Source: Tanytarsus gracilentus (lineage: Eukaryota > Arthropoda > Insecta > Diptera > Chironomidae). Taken from it: DNA of 64,000 nucleotides. Where the stretch lies: positions 4,607,501 through 4,671,500 of the forward strand of contig JAXRKN010000037.1 in NCBI GenBank assembly GCA_038502055.1, written 5' to 3'. Under the pieces are notes generated by a model, which was not told the origin of the DNA, made no database searches, and worked only from the letters and a program-made list of their open reading frames with translations. A program made the translations under genes and the position numbers. Numbering within the stretch: position 1 is the stretch's first letter; every line of letters starts with the position of its first letter. This document shows, piece after piece, positions 23,701-35,900 of this stretch.

Positions 23701-26700
23701 TTCATGGCTCAAAAAATGAAATATAAAATGTGGAGAATGATAAAGCGTAAAATTTTAACATAACTCATGAAAGACATTAAAATTCATGCAGATGGAGGAG
23801 GAGTGAGAAGGAGATGTGAATGCATGAAAGACATATGCCTTAGAGGGAATCACGTTGTATAGGAAAATAATTTGCTCCTTTCGCTTTACTATCAGCAACA
23901 GAGAGAAAGATGTCTTTGCAATTTTGTGCATGCTCACAACAGAATCATCTTGACAACGTAGCATCATGCTTCTATAGACTTTACAGAAAATCGAAGCTTT
24001 TGCATTTTAATACTCTCCTCCAACCATTAAAGGCTAGACAACTATTCGAGTGCATGGTAAACAATCATTTGGAAGTTCTTGACATGAAATCGAAAATAAA
24101 GAATGAATGAAAAAGGAAGAGGAAAAATATTTTATATATCCTGTAAGTTTTTTTCCGATTGTTCAAATAAATAATTTTAATACTTTTTTGTAACTTTACA
24201 AAGCTCTCGCGCAGTTTTATCATCCATCGCCTCTTCAATGATGCTAATTGTTCTCAGATGTTATTTTAAATTCCCTTCATGTGCTCTCGTGCCTTGCTGC
24301 ACACTCTCACTCCATATCTCTGTCACCATCCATCATTTTATGCATCATGAAAAACTAATTTAGCACTTTTCTCACATTTAAACATTTCTCTCTTTTCCTC
24401 TCGCTTTTGATCTCATTCTTTAGTCATTTAGCTACATACATATGTATATGGAGATTAAAGGCAGGAGCGAACATGCAATTTTATTCAACTTATGTGCAAT
24501 GCCATGATCAAAATGTATCTCAATTCATCTCTATTGCAAACAATAAATTTGCGAAGGAAAAAAAATGACAAAAGAAGCGACCAAACGGCATCAAATTTAT
24601 TTCTGATATGTACTTTTGCATTATACATGCTCGCCTCGTAATCCCTAAGTTATGTCACGTAGGACTTATTCCATATGCGGTTCTCACATACTATGTGATG
24701 AAATTTACATATGAGCAAATTTATCAAACAAAATTTATGCATATATGCTGGCGAAATTCATTCAATCACAAGCAGCGATGATGAGGATGTTGAAAGAGCG
24801 TTTACAAGGAGTTTTATGTGTACATGTCGTTTGCATGACTGCATTGTATTGATGTATGAAGTTAAAAATTAAATGTGAGTCTTAAATTACGCTATACATA
24901 TATCCGAATTCACAAGTTAAATTCTTTCGTTCAACATATATTAAATTTATTTATGCTTTGTGGCGATTTATGGAGTGAAGCCAATGCCCATAAATTCTGT
25001 TTGGCCTTCGCTCTCTCTCCTTTCAGTGTTTATTCGATTTAATTTACCCGAAGGGCTTGCATGATAAATTTTTCTAAGAAAATGTGATTCAATAATGTCA
25101 AAACAATTGCGTTAACTTTGCTCTCGATTCTGACTTATTTTTGAGAATATTTTTGTTCTTCATAGACATCGAAGTATCATTTCAAAACCAATTTATCATT
25201 GCTTGATGACTGTGCAAAAATAAAAGTTTATTTACGGGTGCTTAAATGTATGTAACTAAGAACGTATCCATTACATTAAAATAATTAGGATTTCTTTTAT
25301 TTACTTTAACATTCAACATCGCTCCGATATTTTTCAAAGCATTCATTGATAAATGATCTGCGCATAAATCGCTTTAAACTTCTTCGAAACAAAACAATAA
25401 ATGAAAGTTTACAATTTGAACAAAACAAGTTGTGTAATAAAGCATGAATAAAGGAAGCATATATAAATGAGAAAATAAGTTGAATAGGGTCAAAAAAGTT
25501 TTTTTTTCTTCTCACCAAAAAACTTTTAAATTGAGCAAATTTATTTTCAATTTTTCAGCATCAAAAAATAAATCTTGCAAGAAATTTTTTCTTTCCTCAC
25601 TTTCTTCTTTTCGGCATTTTTTTTCTTGACGAGGCGTTAAAATTCTAATCATAAAATCTGAACATTTTTTTGACACAGAAGCGAAAAAAAGTCTAGAACA
25701 AAAAATCATATTCAGGAAACTTTTGTGTAAGGAAAAGCTCTAAGAAAGTCAGTCGGGCATGAAGGTCTTATTTTATCAAAATTGTCTACCCTTGAGAAAG
25801 TTTTTCAATTAAGTTTTTCAATAAGTCTTCATTTAAAATAAATTTTAAGGAAGTTTATTAAGCATTTGAGTCGTTGCCTGGTTATTTAAAAGTATTTATA
25901 AAATAATTGTAGGAAAAATGATAAATTTGTTAAAATTCCATCACGTAATTTTTCGAAGAAGAAAAAACTTTTTCAATTTACATTAAAGAAAATGTTTATT
26001 TCACATCCAATTCAGCAGAATCAAAGAGAATGATTTAAATAGTTTCATTCGTTTTATATGGACGTCAAAAGTTTTACAGTTGAAAGAAAAACTTTTTTGT
26101 ATAATGTTGAAGAGGAAAAAAAAATGAGATAAAACTTCTTCAGAAATTAAAAGTTTTTGATATTGTTTTGCAGAGAGTTTCAAATGTGAAAAAGAAGTGA
26201 TTTAATTAAAAACTTTCATTTCATCTCCTAATCTAGTTGTTGGAACTTAAAAGCACCCAAATCATTCCTCGTAAGAGGTTTAATAAATTCCCACTTGATT
26301 TGTATTAACAGCATTGGCACTAAAACTGTCATTATCACCATGTGACGATGAGACAGATGTTGTTAGGGATTGAAGATTGAACACAACTAAAGATGTCTCA
26401 TCTTACTTCTAAATTATCATGGGAGAAAGGAAATGACAGGAAATTCAACCAATATTTTTTCTCTTAAGTGGCTCGAGGCCAAAGATGGGATGGAGAGAGA
26501 TTAGAGAGAAAATCATATAAAGCTACCACTACACATAGGTAGCTGATGTACATTAATGCTCTGAAGTAATTCAAGCGAAAATCAATATTTTTTTTCTTTA
26601 GTCCTATCATGGTAACCTCATATAAAGAATTTAGTCAGATGTAAATCTCTCAATTGGAAATTTTATCATCTCTCGCTCACTTTCTTAGGAAATAAACTCG

Positions 26701-29700
26701 GCAAAAATATCATATAGAAAATGAAGGAAAAAAGAGAATTTCTCAAGGGCATTAAGGTAGGTGGAGAAGAAAATTGTTATTTAATAGAGTTTTTCGTGTC
26801 TTCATCATTAATTTTTTTTTGCAACACCTTGTAAATTTATAAAAAGGACAATTTTTAATGTCGAACGTCACTTTTAACTTGTCTGATATTTTTTCTCAGA
26901 AGGATAATTACTTGACAGATAATTAGTCATATTTTTTTTGCTAAACGACTCATGTTCCTTAGTTACGTCACACACTTCCTCATCATGATTATTATTATTA
27001 TTGTACTTCAATGTGTCGAGAAAATTAAAACGTATTAATCTCAGTAAATAAACAGCTCTTGACGCTTCTTATTAATTTTTCCTCTCCTTTATGATGTGCC
27101 GACTAAATATATATATAACATAACATTTATACCGCAGCCTCCACACACATTTTCTCTCCCTTTCACTCACGCGAATAATTTCTTCTGCGGTTTTACACTC
27201 ATTAAAGCTCACTCGTTCATTGCAACGGATTGTTGGCTTGAAATTTAAATTTCTGCATAAATTTTGTACTTAATTCGGATTCATGAACGTTCCGAGAATT
27301 TTTTTTAATTCAATATGTGTTCATGTCACAAGTCATCAGTGTAACCTTGGAAATTGTGCAATTTATGATCGCGTGAATCTCTTATCTAAAAGTGTTTATA
27401 CAGACGCTCAAAAATGATTTATTTTCAAAACAAATTCTTTCAAGAATTGCCCTCAAAAGGACGAGATTATGTTACAAAAACTACCGTGACTCCGTAAAAA
27501 TGTGTCTGAATGGGTGGAAGAGGATTTGGGGTGGGAGAATGTATGAACATAAATCAATTTTCCCCCTTTTCGTATGAGGGAAATAAAAATGTTTTTAAGA
27601 CGTACGAAGAGAGAGTTCCTAAAATAAGATAAAATGAAAAGCCACAATAATGTGAGATTGCTCTTCCTTCACTCATTCAAGCTCGACAACAAAATATTTT
27701 TCTTCTTTCCTTCACAAAATAAAACTAACAATAACATGATCAAAATGAATGGGAGAGCTTCGTGTTTTACTTGCTCGGTAATAACTCGGTGACCATAATT
27801 AGGCCCGATGATGTTGATGATATTGAAACAATCTCATGCAACAGTATTCAATAATGCCATTTTAATCTTCCAAATCGATTATCTTCATTCCATTTAGTAT
27901 TTATGAGCACATGCACACAGCTCGATTCAAGGATTTCTGTACACCTCATGTCAACCACTTCGTAACGGTTGGATTCGACATGAGGACTTTGAGTAAAATT
28001 TTTAATCTTCATTGCATTTTGCTTGATTCGGACAAGCTAAAGAAAGAGAGAGCGAGGGAATGCGAGAAGGGTTTCGAATGAGAACATGAAACCATTTAGT
28101 CGGAAGTCTTTTTCAGTTTTTTGTTGTTGTCGTCGCTTCTTTCAGAGTCGGATACATGTACAGGGTTCATAAGAATTAATTGTTGATTTTACTCAAGCAC
28201 TTCATGGAATATTAGCGCACTTCGTTCGCGATTAATGAAAGAGAAAACACAAACGAGTGATTTAAAATTAGTGTAGAAAAAAAAAGAAATTGCAGCGAGA
28301 AGAATAAAAATTCCACACAGTGTACTCTAAAAATATAAAGTATGCAATCACATTTGTATGTTTACATACACTCCAATTCCACTGAACGAGCAGGCTGAGT
28401 AATATTTCAATTATAATTGCTTATTTTGCGCATATACATTTAATGTATTCTGAATACAAATTAGCATTCATTTTCTACACCAAAACAATATACTAACTCC
28501 CTCTCAGTCATCTTCCCCACCTCCACTACCACCTATAATATCTAGCAGCAAGGAACCGAGTGTATCGATATTATTTTTAGTAGCCGCACATTTTTTTAAT
28601 AGATTCGTTTAAAAATTTCAAGCATTTAAACTGGTTGTGTCGTGTGTGACTTGTGCGATTATGTGTTAGACATTTTCTTTCGTCACCGTTCAAAATAATC
28701 TGATTGATGTTATCAATTCGAGTGTCGAGTAGTGTTGTAAAGATTACCTTTTAAATCAATGTATTTTTCACTTAATTCAATTATTTCTTTCGGCTTCAGA
28801 AGACTTCAAGACAATTATTACGTTCACCGACGACATTAAATGTTAATCACAATTTAACACACGCAATTAAATATAATAGCGAATGAAATATTTTTTTTTC
28901 TTGATTTTCTTATTATTTTTTCGTGTTAGCACTGTGTACCGACCTCGTTTCTTCTTTTATATTATATATTTTTTTTGCATGAATATTCTTTTCTGTTTCG
29001 CTTTCCTTTAGCCACTACTACTCAAAGCTCAATAAAAAAAATATACAGAATTATTTTCCTCTGTTGCCACTGATGCGATGTCAGATTTCTCAGTTTGCAG
29101 TAGTTTTTTGTTTTGTTTTTCCTTTTCATCATTCACTTACTTATATTCATTTATGTTTATATATATGTGAGAAAATAAAATTCTGATGTGAGAGGGACGG
29201 CCGAGTAAACCCGAAGGAAAAATTGAGGAAACAAATGTACGTAAGCACTGCGATATAGACAGAATTAAAGTGATTCCACATCTTCTTTTTCGCCGACAAG
29301 AAGTTAAGCAGGCTTTATCGGGATTGTGCTATGTCTGTCGGTTAGCTAAGTGGCGGAGACATGTGAGCGAGAGAGATTTGAGAGAGAGAGAGAGAAAAGT
29401 GTCAATGTTACGTGTGAATGTGTTTGTATCTACAATTGAGTCAACGTGCAAAAAAAATGAAAAAAATACAACCAAAGCTACGAAAATGCACTCAAGTCAA
29501 TGATCTCTCTTTTAATTCAACTTCGCTCTCTCCTCTCAATTTTCTCACTCACTCTCAAAATCTAAGCTTTCGCTCTCCATTTCTTATCGGTTAATTTCTC
29601 TCTTTAAAAACCGATTCGATAATTTACCGCGCAAAAAACTCACCTATGAAGAAATTCACGAGTGATATATGAGCGATATCTTGGGGTGTCTTTCCCTTCT

Positions 29701-30283
29701 TATTTTTATAAGACGGATCAGCTCCTTTATCGATGAGCATTTTGACGAGTTTTTGATTGCCAATGGCTGCAGCATCGTGAAGTGGAGTCATATCATCTAA
29801 TCCAGTTGCCATAACGTTAGCTCCGTGCTTGACGAGAAGCTGAGCAAGATGATAGTGACCATGATTAGCTGCCTCATGCAGTGGTGTCCAGCCTGAATAA
29901 TAATTTTCAAATTAATAAACGTACATTGTGCATCAACTATCAGTAATTACCCGCAAAATCATTGACATTTGGATCTGATCCTTGTTCTAAAAGCTTTTTG
30001 GCCGTTTCAATATCGCCTTTTTTGGCAGCAATATGCAGCGGTGTTTCTCCTCTCTCATTTCGATCTTTTGCTCTGTTACTCTGGCTATTCGGACTCAGCT
30101 CTGAAAATAATGATCATCATCAAAAAAAATGTTAACATTTTTCGGATAAATTAACTCACCAGCTTCACTTGCTCCCGATGTCATTTGCATGAGCAGAGCC
30201 ATTTGTTGTCTTTCCGACATTGGGCCAACTCCCGATGGACGTCCTGATGATGAATTTCTCGGTCGATGAGGTGGTGGCATCAT
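17749..30283 (-). CDS. ANKRD11/ANKRD12-like ankyrin-repeat protein, full-length minus-strand copy
   Basis: Five exons on the minus strand: 30283-30160, 30100-29951, 29892-29644, 20019-17990 and 17934-17749, all joined in matching phase, giving 912 residues. The N-terminus is MMPPPHRPRN. Residues about 56-172 are three to four ankyrin repeats with the family's diagnostic DFAG-WTPLHEA and GLDDMTPLHDAA segments. Next come a long Ser/Asn/Gln-rich disordered region with polyQ runs (5 and 11), and the conserved C-terminal domain ending in VSDEYTTPS. Vertebrate ANKRD11/12 are nuclear co-regulators that bind histone deacetylases and nuclear-receptor coactivators; a similar role here is inference. Intron 3 is about 9.6 kb. 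The gene is divergent from ORC4 (332 nt between starts) and convergent with MCAT. Exon 4 carries the tract almost identical to 7027-8926, while the segment after 18143 is diverged from the plus-strand copy, including a 55-nt intron unlike its counterpart. Confidence 0.88.
18143..20030 (-). repeat. Inverted 1.9-kb near-identical tract, right copy
   Basis: Partner of 7027-8926. It is 12 nt shorter in the exon, fully accounted for by four fewer glutamine codons. The two copies face each other across about 9.2 kb that carries the helicase, SAM, CTU2 and MCAT genes. Confidence 0.9.
20020..29643 (-). other. Large intron 3 of the minus-strand ANKRD-like gene
   Basis: The donor is GTGAGT at 29643 and the acceptor ends in TTTCACAG at 20020. 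No coding exon, RNA gene or transposon was recognised on either strand. It contains GA and TC tracts (for example around 29362-29397 and 29510-29600) and short ATC microsatellites near 22766. In exon 3, reading across the donor gives a short extension before a stop, which is of no apparent significance. Confidence 0.6.
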
Positions 30284-30615
30284 TCACACTGCAAAAAATC
30301 CAATATTAACTCAAAAAAGTCGCAAAATATGCCGAATGAAAAAATAAAATTTTCGTAAACAAAGAAATTGAACTGTAAACAAATTTAACTTTTTCAATTT
30401 TCAGCTCTCGCACGGCATTTAAAGTTTCACCAGCATGATCTACTTACAACTGTGATGTTTATGTTTAGCTTGTAGCACCTCAATTCATTAAAATGTTAAG
30501 TTAAACTACTTTTTTTCAAATTTTTGCATTTAGGGCGTCATCAACTTGAGTTTTTCAAAAAATTGGTTTTCGAATTTAAATTTTGCGCGCCAGAAATTTT
30601 TCGAACATTAAAAAA
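30284..30615. promoter_or_regulatory. Divergent promoter region of ANKRD-like (-) and ORC4 (+)
   Basis: 332 nt lie between the opposed start codons and must contain both promoters and leaders. The sequence is AT-rich with no recognised motif. Confidence 0.5.
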
Positions 30616-32132
30616 ATGGAAGTTGAAGTGAGAAAATTTTTAAAAGCGAAATTACAGCAAGATAAGACGACGTTCTATGGATATGAGAGCGAGAGGAGTC
30701 ACATAAGAAATCTCTTTATGCAAGTGGCTAAAGAAGGCGAGAGTAACTCGGCTCTTTTGATTGGACCGAAAAAAAGTGGAAAATCCACAGTAAGAAATTA
30801 TTTTTTGTTTACAATAAATTTTAATTAATTTACTTTTAGCTTGTTAACTCGGTTCTATTGGAACTTCTTCATCATGATATCTTTATAGCAAATACAATAA
30901 TTATCTCGCTTAATGGCTTCATACATACTGACGATAGACTTGCACTAAAATCAATAACAACGCAGATGAATTTAGATAAAGAAGTGCATGGAAGGACATT
31001 TTCGTCTTTTTCCGAAAATCTTACGTTCCTGCTTTCATGCTTAAAAACTGGTAAACTCAATTAACTAAATAAATCATATTTTATTAAAGCTGTGTAATTT
31101 TTAGGCACTGACTTGCAGCGACTCATTTTCATCATTGAGGAATTCGATCTCTTTTGCGCTCATCACAATCAGACTCTCCTCTATAATCTCTTTGATGTTG
31201 CTCAATCAGCACAGACTCCAGTTTGTGTTCTCGGCATAACCTGTCGACTTGATGTCATTGAGCTTCTCGAGAAACGAGTCAAATCGAGATTTTCTCATCG
31301 ACAAATTTTTCTCTTGCCGGAAAGTGAAAATTTCGATGAAAGAATTAAGCTGTTTAGTGAAATTTTAAAGCTTCCGACAGCGCACGAGGCCGCCTCATTC
31401 ACGAAAGATAATCTCAAATTGACGAAAAAAGCATACGAACAATTTAAGCTTCCCTTCTTGAGGCGAGCTTTCGATCCAAGTGCTTTTCAGTTCAGTAAAA
31501 AATTAATAACCGAATGGAACAAATCGATTGATCAACTGGCGAAGAAAGAAAAAGTGATTAGCTCTTTGGAAAATATGTTCGAAAGAAATGTTTCGATTGC
31601 CTCGTTTAAGCTATTTCTTTTTCAAATAGTTTCAAAACTAAGCGACGATCGGCGTTTTATTAGAGACACTGATATCGTAAATCTTGCGGAGCATCTGCTC
31701 TTCGATGATGATAAAGTGAAGTTGATTCAAGGACTCTCTGTGCTCGAAATTTGCATTTTGATTGCCATCAAACATCACTGCGAAATCTACGATAACGATC
31801 CGTTTAACTTTGAGATGATTCTCACGAGATATAATAAGTTTGCATATAAATCGTCGTCTATGCAGAATATTAACAGGGAAGTTGTTTTAAAAGGATTTGA
31901 AAACTTGAAGGTGAGTGAGCTTCTAAACAAATGCAAATATAAAATTTCATCTTAAATTGTTTCATTACAGTATCAAGAATTCCTCTGTCCGATTGGAGTG
32001 GAAGGCAAAGTACAAAAGGAATATCAAATGCATAAGATCATAATTTTTCCCGAACAAATCGAAAGAGCCATCCAGAATTATCACAACCTCCCCACAGAAG
32101 TTCAATATTGGTCAAAGAGCTGCCTCTTTTAG
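30616..32132 (+). CDS. Orc4: Origin recognition complex subunit 4 (ORC4)
   Basis: Four exons, 30616-30789, 30840-31050, 31105-31910 and 31971-32132, give 450 residues, the usual ORC4 length. ORC4 is an AAA+ subunit of the complex that marks replication origins and loads the MCM helicase. Visible are the FYGYESER segment before the ATPase core, a Walker A motif GPKKSGKST (50-58) split from the next residues by intron 1, and a Walker B-like IFIIEEFD (about 136-143). A C-terminal helical and winged-helix region ends with the last exon (YQEFLCPIGVEG...VQYWSKSCLF). The ATG at 30616 was chosen because the upstream in-frame sequence has no ATG. The stop of ORC4 is 184 nt before the ETH start codon. 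Confidence 0.95.
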
Positions 32133-32247
32133 AAAAAACTACCATCATATAAAATTAATTTAACAAGAATTTCTCACCCACATGTTAATTTTCATTGTTT
32201 GTTACAAAGACTGAATACAAATTAGATTTTTAAACTTACTATTTTAC

Positions 32248-32283
32248 TATAAAAGTTGTCACGTTTTGATAGCATTAATCACT
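32248..32283 (+). promoter_or_regulatory. ETH core promoter: TATA box and initiator
   Basis: TATAAAAG lies at 32248-32255, and an initiator-like TCACTT has its A at 32281, 33 nt downstream of the first T. That spacing suits a focused start about 36 nt before the ETH ATG. I saw no clear ecdysone-response half-site pair in the 180 nt upstream. Confidence 0.5.
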
Positions 32284-32316
32284 TAATCATCAAGTTTCGA
32301 TTGAGGAGTAGTTAAA

Positions 32317-32966
32317 ATGAAATTTGTTTGGTGCTTTGTGGTTGTTTTAATGGTAAAGTTTATAGAAGCTGACGATGCACCGGGATTTTTCTTAAAAACG
32401 ACAAAAAATATTCCAAGGGTAATATTTAAATTAGTTAAGTGAATTAAATTAAATTTTAAATTATTTAGCTTGGCAAACGGATGTTTGTTAAACCTGGTGG
32501 TAAGAACATTCCTCGCTTAGGACGACGAAGCGGTGCGATGACGGCTGAAGAAGAAAAATTCTACAATCATGTTCAACCGTTAGACTCTAAATTCATCCTT
32601 GATTTCCTCTCCGATGAGCTTTTTATTGATGATGGAGATTTTAAATTTCTCTCGTGGAACGATCTCGATCATGCTTTGGAAAATGATGCTTCACTCAAAG
32701 AAAAACTAACAAATATCGCTCGAGATAAGGAAGTCCATGAGTTGAAAAAGATTGCGAATAAAATGACACGCGATGATACCGAAGTTGTAGCGTATGGTGA
32801 CCCTGTAAGTAACAACATTTATACAAAATTTGTTCCTTACGAAGGCACCAAAAATTACAAGTACAACAACAATGAGAATGACATTTTTTATTACTACACC
32901 AATGAAGTTAAAAGAAGTGGAAAAGACAAAAATGTCGAACAGCTCAAAAGATTGTTTGGACAATAA
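32317..32966 (+). CDS. ETH: Ecdysis triggering hormone (ETH) precursor
   Basis: Two exons, 32317-32418 and 32469-32966, give 199 residues. A signal peptide (about residues 1-18, hydrophobic CFVVVLMVKF) is followed directly by DDAPGFFLKTTKNIPRL, then GKR. This is an ETH1-type peptide with Gly as amide donor and a dibasic cleavage site. MFVKPGGKNIPRL then GRR follows, a short ETH2-type peptide. ETHs are released by Inka cells and act on the ETH receptor to start the ecdysis behaviour sequence. The intron falls between Arg and Leu of ETH1. The rest (SGAMTAEEEKFYNHVQ onward) is an acidic precursor tail with no further amidation sites; it ends LKRLFGQ. CCCT-GTAAGT at 32801-32810 looks like a donor but the frame reads through it, and I found no partner acceptor. 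AATAAA lies at 33008-33013. Confidence 0.93.
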
Positions 32967-35900
32967 ATTTTCAAACAATTAAAAATGGACATGCCGCGAC
33001 CTTGAGGAATAAAATAAAATTTATCTAGAATTAGAAGCAGCATAAAAAAATACTTTTTATTTCATATATCAATTCTATGCTAGCCAATCGATTTCCACTT
33101 ATGGCTGATTGCTCTCACGATTGGCTGTTTTTATTTTTTTCCTCTTCTCTCGTTTCCTCTCGCTGTATCGAGTATGATCTCACAAAGAGATTCTTTTCTC
33201 ATCATGGATGCATAAAAATGAATGCAAGCAAGTGCAAGACGAATCGTTCACGCATATGTAAAATAAATTTAATTTCAATAATTTAAAACATCGATCAGTG
33301 ATGACATAATTGGTGATTTTATCGATAGCTTGATCATTATAATTAAGTTTCATGCTGCCATTTATGAAACACCGTAAGATAAACTTAAAATTACAATAAT
33401 AATTATTGTAGTTGTAAAAATTCATTTTGTTAAAACTAGCTTTGAACACTGTTGCAAATATTAAGCAGGATGCATTTTACACACGCAAAATTCAATTACA
33501 GAGATTTTCTAAGAATTTATCAAACAAATTTGCATAAAAATTTTCCCCAGTTGCACACCTCCCACTGTAACAGCACAACTTTCAGTTATCTGCAATCGAA
33601 CCTAGCAATCAAAGAAAAAAATGTTGAGACTCGAACACGACCTACATGATTTTTATTTCATTTTTTCCACTTGCAGTTTTTTTTATATCGACAGCGAATT
33701 TATGCAAATTACACGTTTCGCGAACTTTACAAATGAGAGAGAAAAAGCGCGAATACTGATAGAGAAAAAACCTTAAATTTGCATATATTGGCAGAATGCG
33801 GTGTGTTTATACATACGAACATTCATGGTGCATTCGATAACAATGAAATGCAAAAAAATGGCATTCATCAAAACAGGTTTTTCTCTCAACTTGATGCAGG
33901 TTGCAACAAACCAGAATTAATTTGGGCGTGTGGAGAGTTTCCACTTGAGATATTTTTTTTAAAAAATTATTAAATTGTCATGGAATCTTTTTTTGATCCT
34001 ATTTACCCTGAATTATTAAAAATTATACTCAGCACAGCGCCGGTTTGTATTAAAATTTTCATAAAATCACCCATACGTCGATCAAAAAAGATCCTTTATT
34101 AAATTTGTGGCAAAGGCGTTACAATGTTTTTTAAAATTAAAATATTTTTCAGCATTTAAATTTCAAAAATTCCAAAAATTTAAAATCTTGATAAAAAAAA
34201 TTAAAAATTTCCCATGATTCTTTGGCTAATAAAGAGAAGAATAGAAAAGAGATGAGAGAATTAGCCAAAACATGCCCATTGTAATACTCAAATGCATGCA
34301 TGCCATCCTCTTTACAAAAAATCCATTATTTAAATATTTTTGCTAATCGGATTTGCAGTCAAGAGGGGATCAACATAGAGAGAGAAAGAAAAAAGATAAA
34401 GAATGTTTGTAATGCTGCAGAATCATCTAAAATGTTATTGCAAATCCCTCTTCATCTACAATGGGATGAAGCGAGTGAAGAGGGCATGCAGACAGAAGTA
34501 ATATGTCATGATTCGTATTCATCTCCACTCAGGTATGGAATATTCAATGTGACACAAGAATTAAATTTCCATAAAAAAATTTCATATATTGCAAATATTT
34601 GAGGCAGCTCTTTTGTTGAGCGGCTTAATCTATTGTTGGAACTAAAGAAATGCCTTAAACTTGACCTCTCAACTGCATGCATGCACCATCAAATGGTTTA
34701 TGGGAGGACATTTATGACAATAAACGCATCTCGATTTTCTGATGAATTTTTGACATTTTAAAGAGAAAGAAAAGGGATCAAGGATGATCGTCGTCGGTGG
34801 TTGTGTGAACGTAGATAAAAAGTTACGTGTTACAACGTGAGAACCGTAAAGAATTTAAGGAGGGAAAAAATGGGAATAAAGAAACCACCCGTGGCTTGAT
34901 GGTGTAAAGAAATAAATTTTCTCTCTCTTTTTTTTTGCTGTCCATTTTTACATCACCTCGAGATCAACACTCTTTATTTTCAATTTTCATTTAAATTTAT
35001 GACCATCAACAGTTGTAAAAAATAATAGCTCGAAATTTTGAATGCGTCGGACCCGAAAAAAAAATTCTGCTGCGAGATGAAAGTAAAAGTGCTTTGCAAA
35101 AGTTGTAATTACAAAGTCTCTTGCACATGATAATTGCTCAATGCCTCATCGCCATGAGTTGTGTGTCATTAACATCGCGCACAAACAAGTGAAATGTGTT
35201 TTTATGATTAATTTATTCATTAAAATTCAGTTTTATGAATCATTTTTTTTGGAATAAATTCAATTAGTAAAATTAAAAAATTTACATGAGAAAAAAGTTC
35301 ATTAAATGTCTCCCAATAAAGAAAACGATTTTTTGAGTGAAATCTTCCGCAAAAGCATCAATGATGAAAGTAATCGATACGTTTTTGGATTTACTTTTAT
35401 CGAGTACTAAACGAATGATCACCGACATCTACAGCATGCCGGCAAATCTTTTTGCTTGTAAATACAAATTACTTTCTATTTTTTTTTCTCTTGCAAAAAT
35501 TTAGATCAGATCAAGATACGATTGATGTCCAATGGTGAACATCAGAGCAAGAAGGGAATTAATGATATTAATAGATTATTTTGAGTGAGTAAAAGGACAC
35601 CGAACAGGTATGAAGCGCCTCAACAATTTACAATATACCTGTTGTCTTGTGCCTTTATCCATTTGCTCATCAATTTGTTCTTCCTTTTTGTCTCTCGCTC
35701 ATTTTAGTTCCACCAATTTCACACACACACAAAATTTCTTCTATTGAGGTTGTGTCAAGAGACTTCTCAATTTTTGAAATGATAATAAATAGTTTTCAAT
35801 TTGTATCATTGGAAATTCCGTTGCCTTGTCTCATCAGAGGGTTTCATTTGTCAAGAAAATAGATGAAATGACTTTCTGGCGCTATGAAGATGATTCTAAA

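Noticed and set aside
30583..30615. Upstream extension of ORC4 beginning at TTG
   Set aside because: There is no ATG and no recognisable conservation. The ATG at 30616 directly precedes the conserved N-terminal sequence.
32805..32966. Second ETH intron starting at GTAAGT 32805
   Set aside because: The frame reads through to a natural stop followed by a poly(A) signal, and no acceptor continuing the frame was found.
34300..34602. 100-codon open frame in the gene desert
   Set aside because: It has no ATG-context or family support, its composition matches the AT-rich background, and there is no splice partner.
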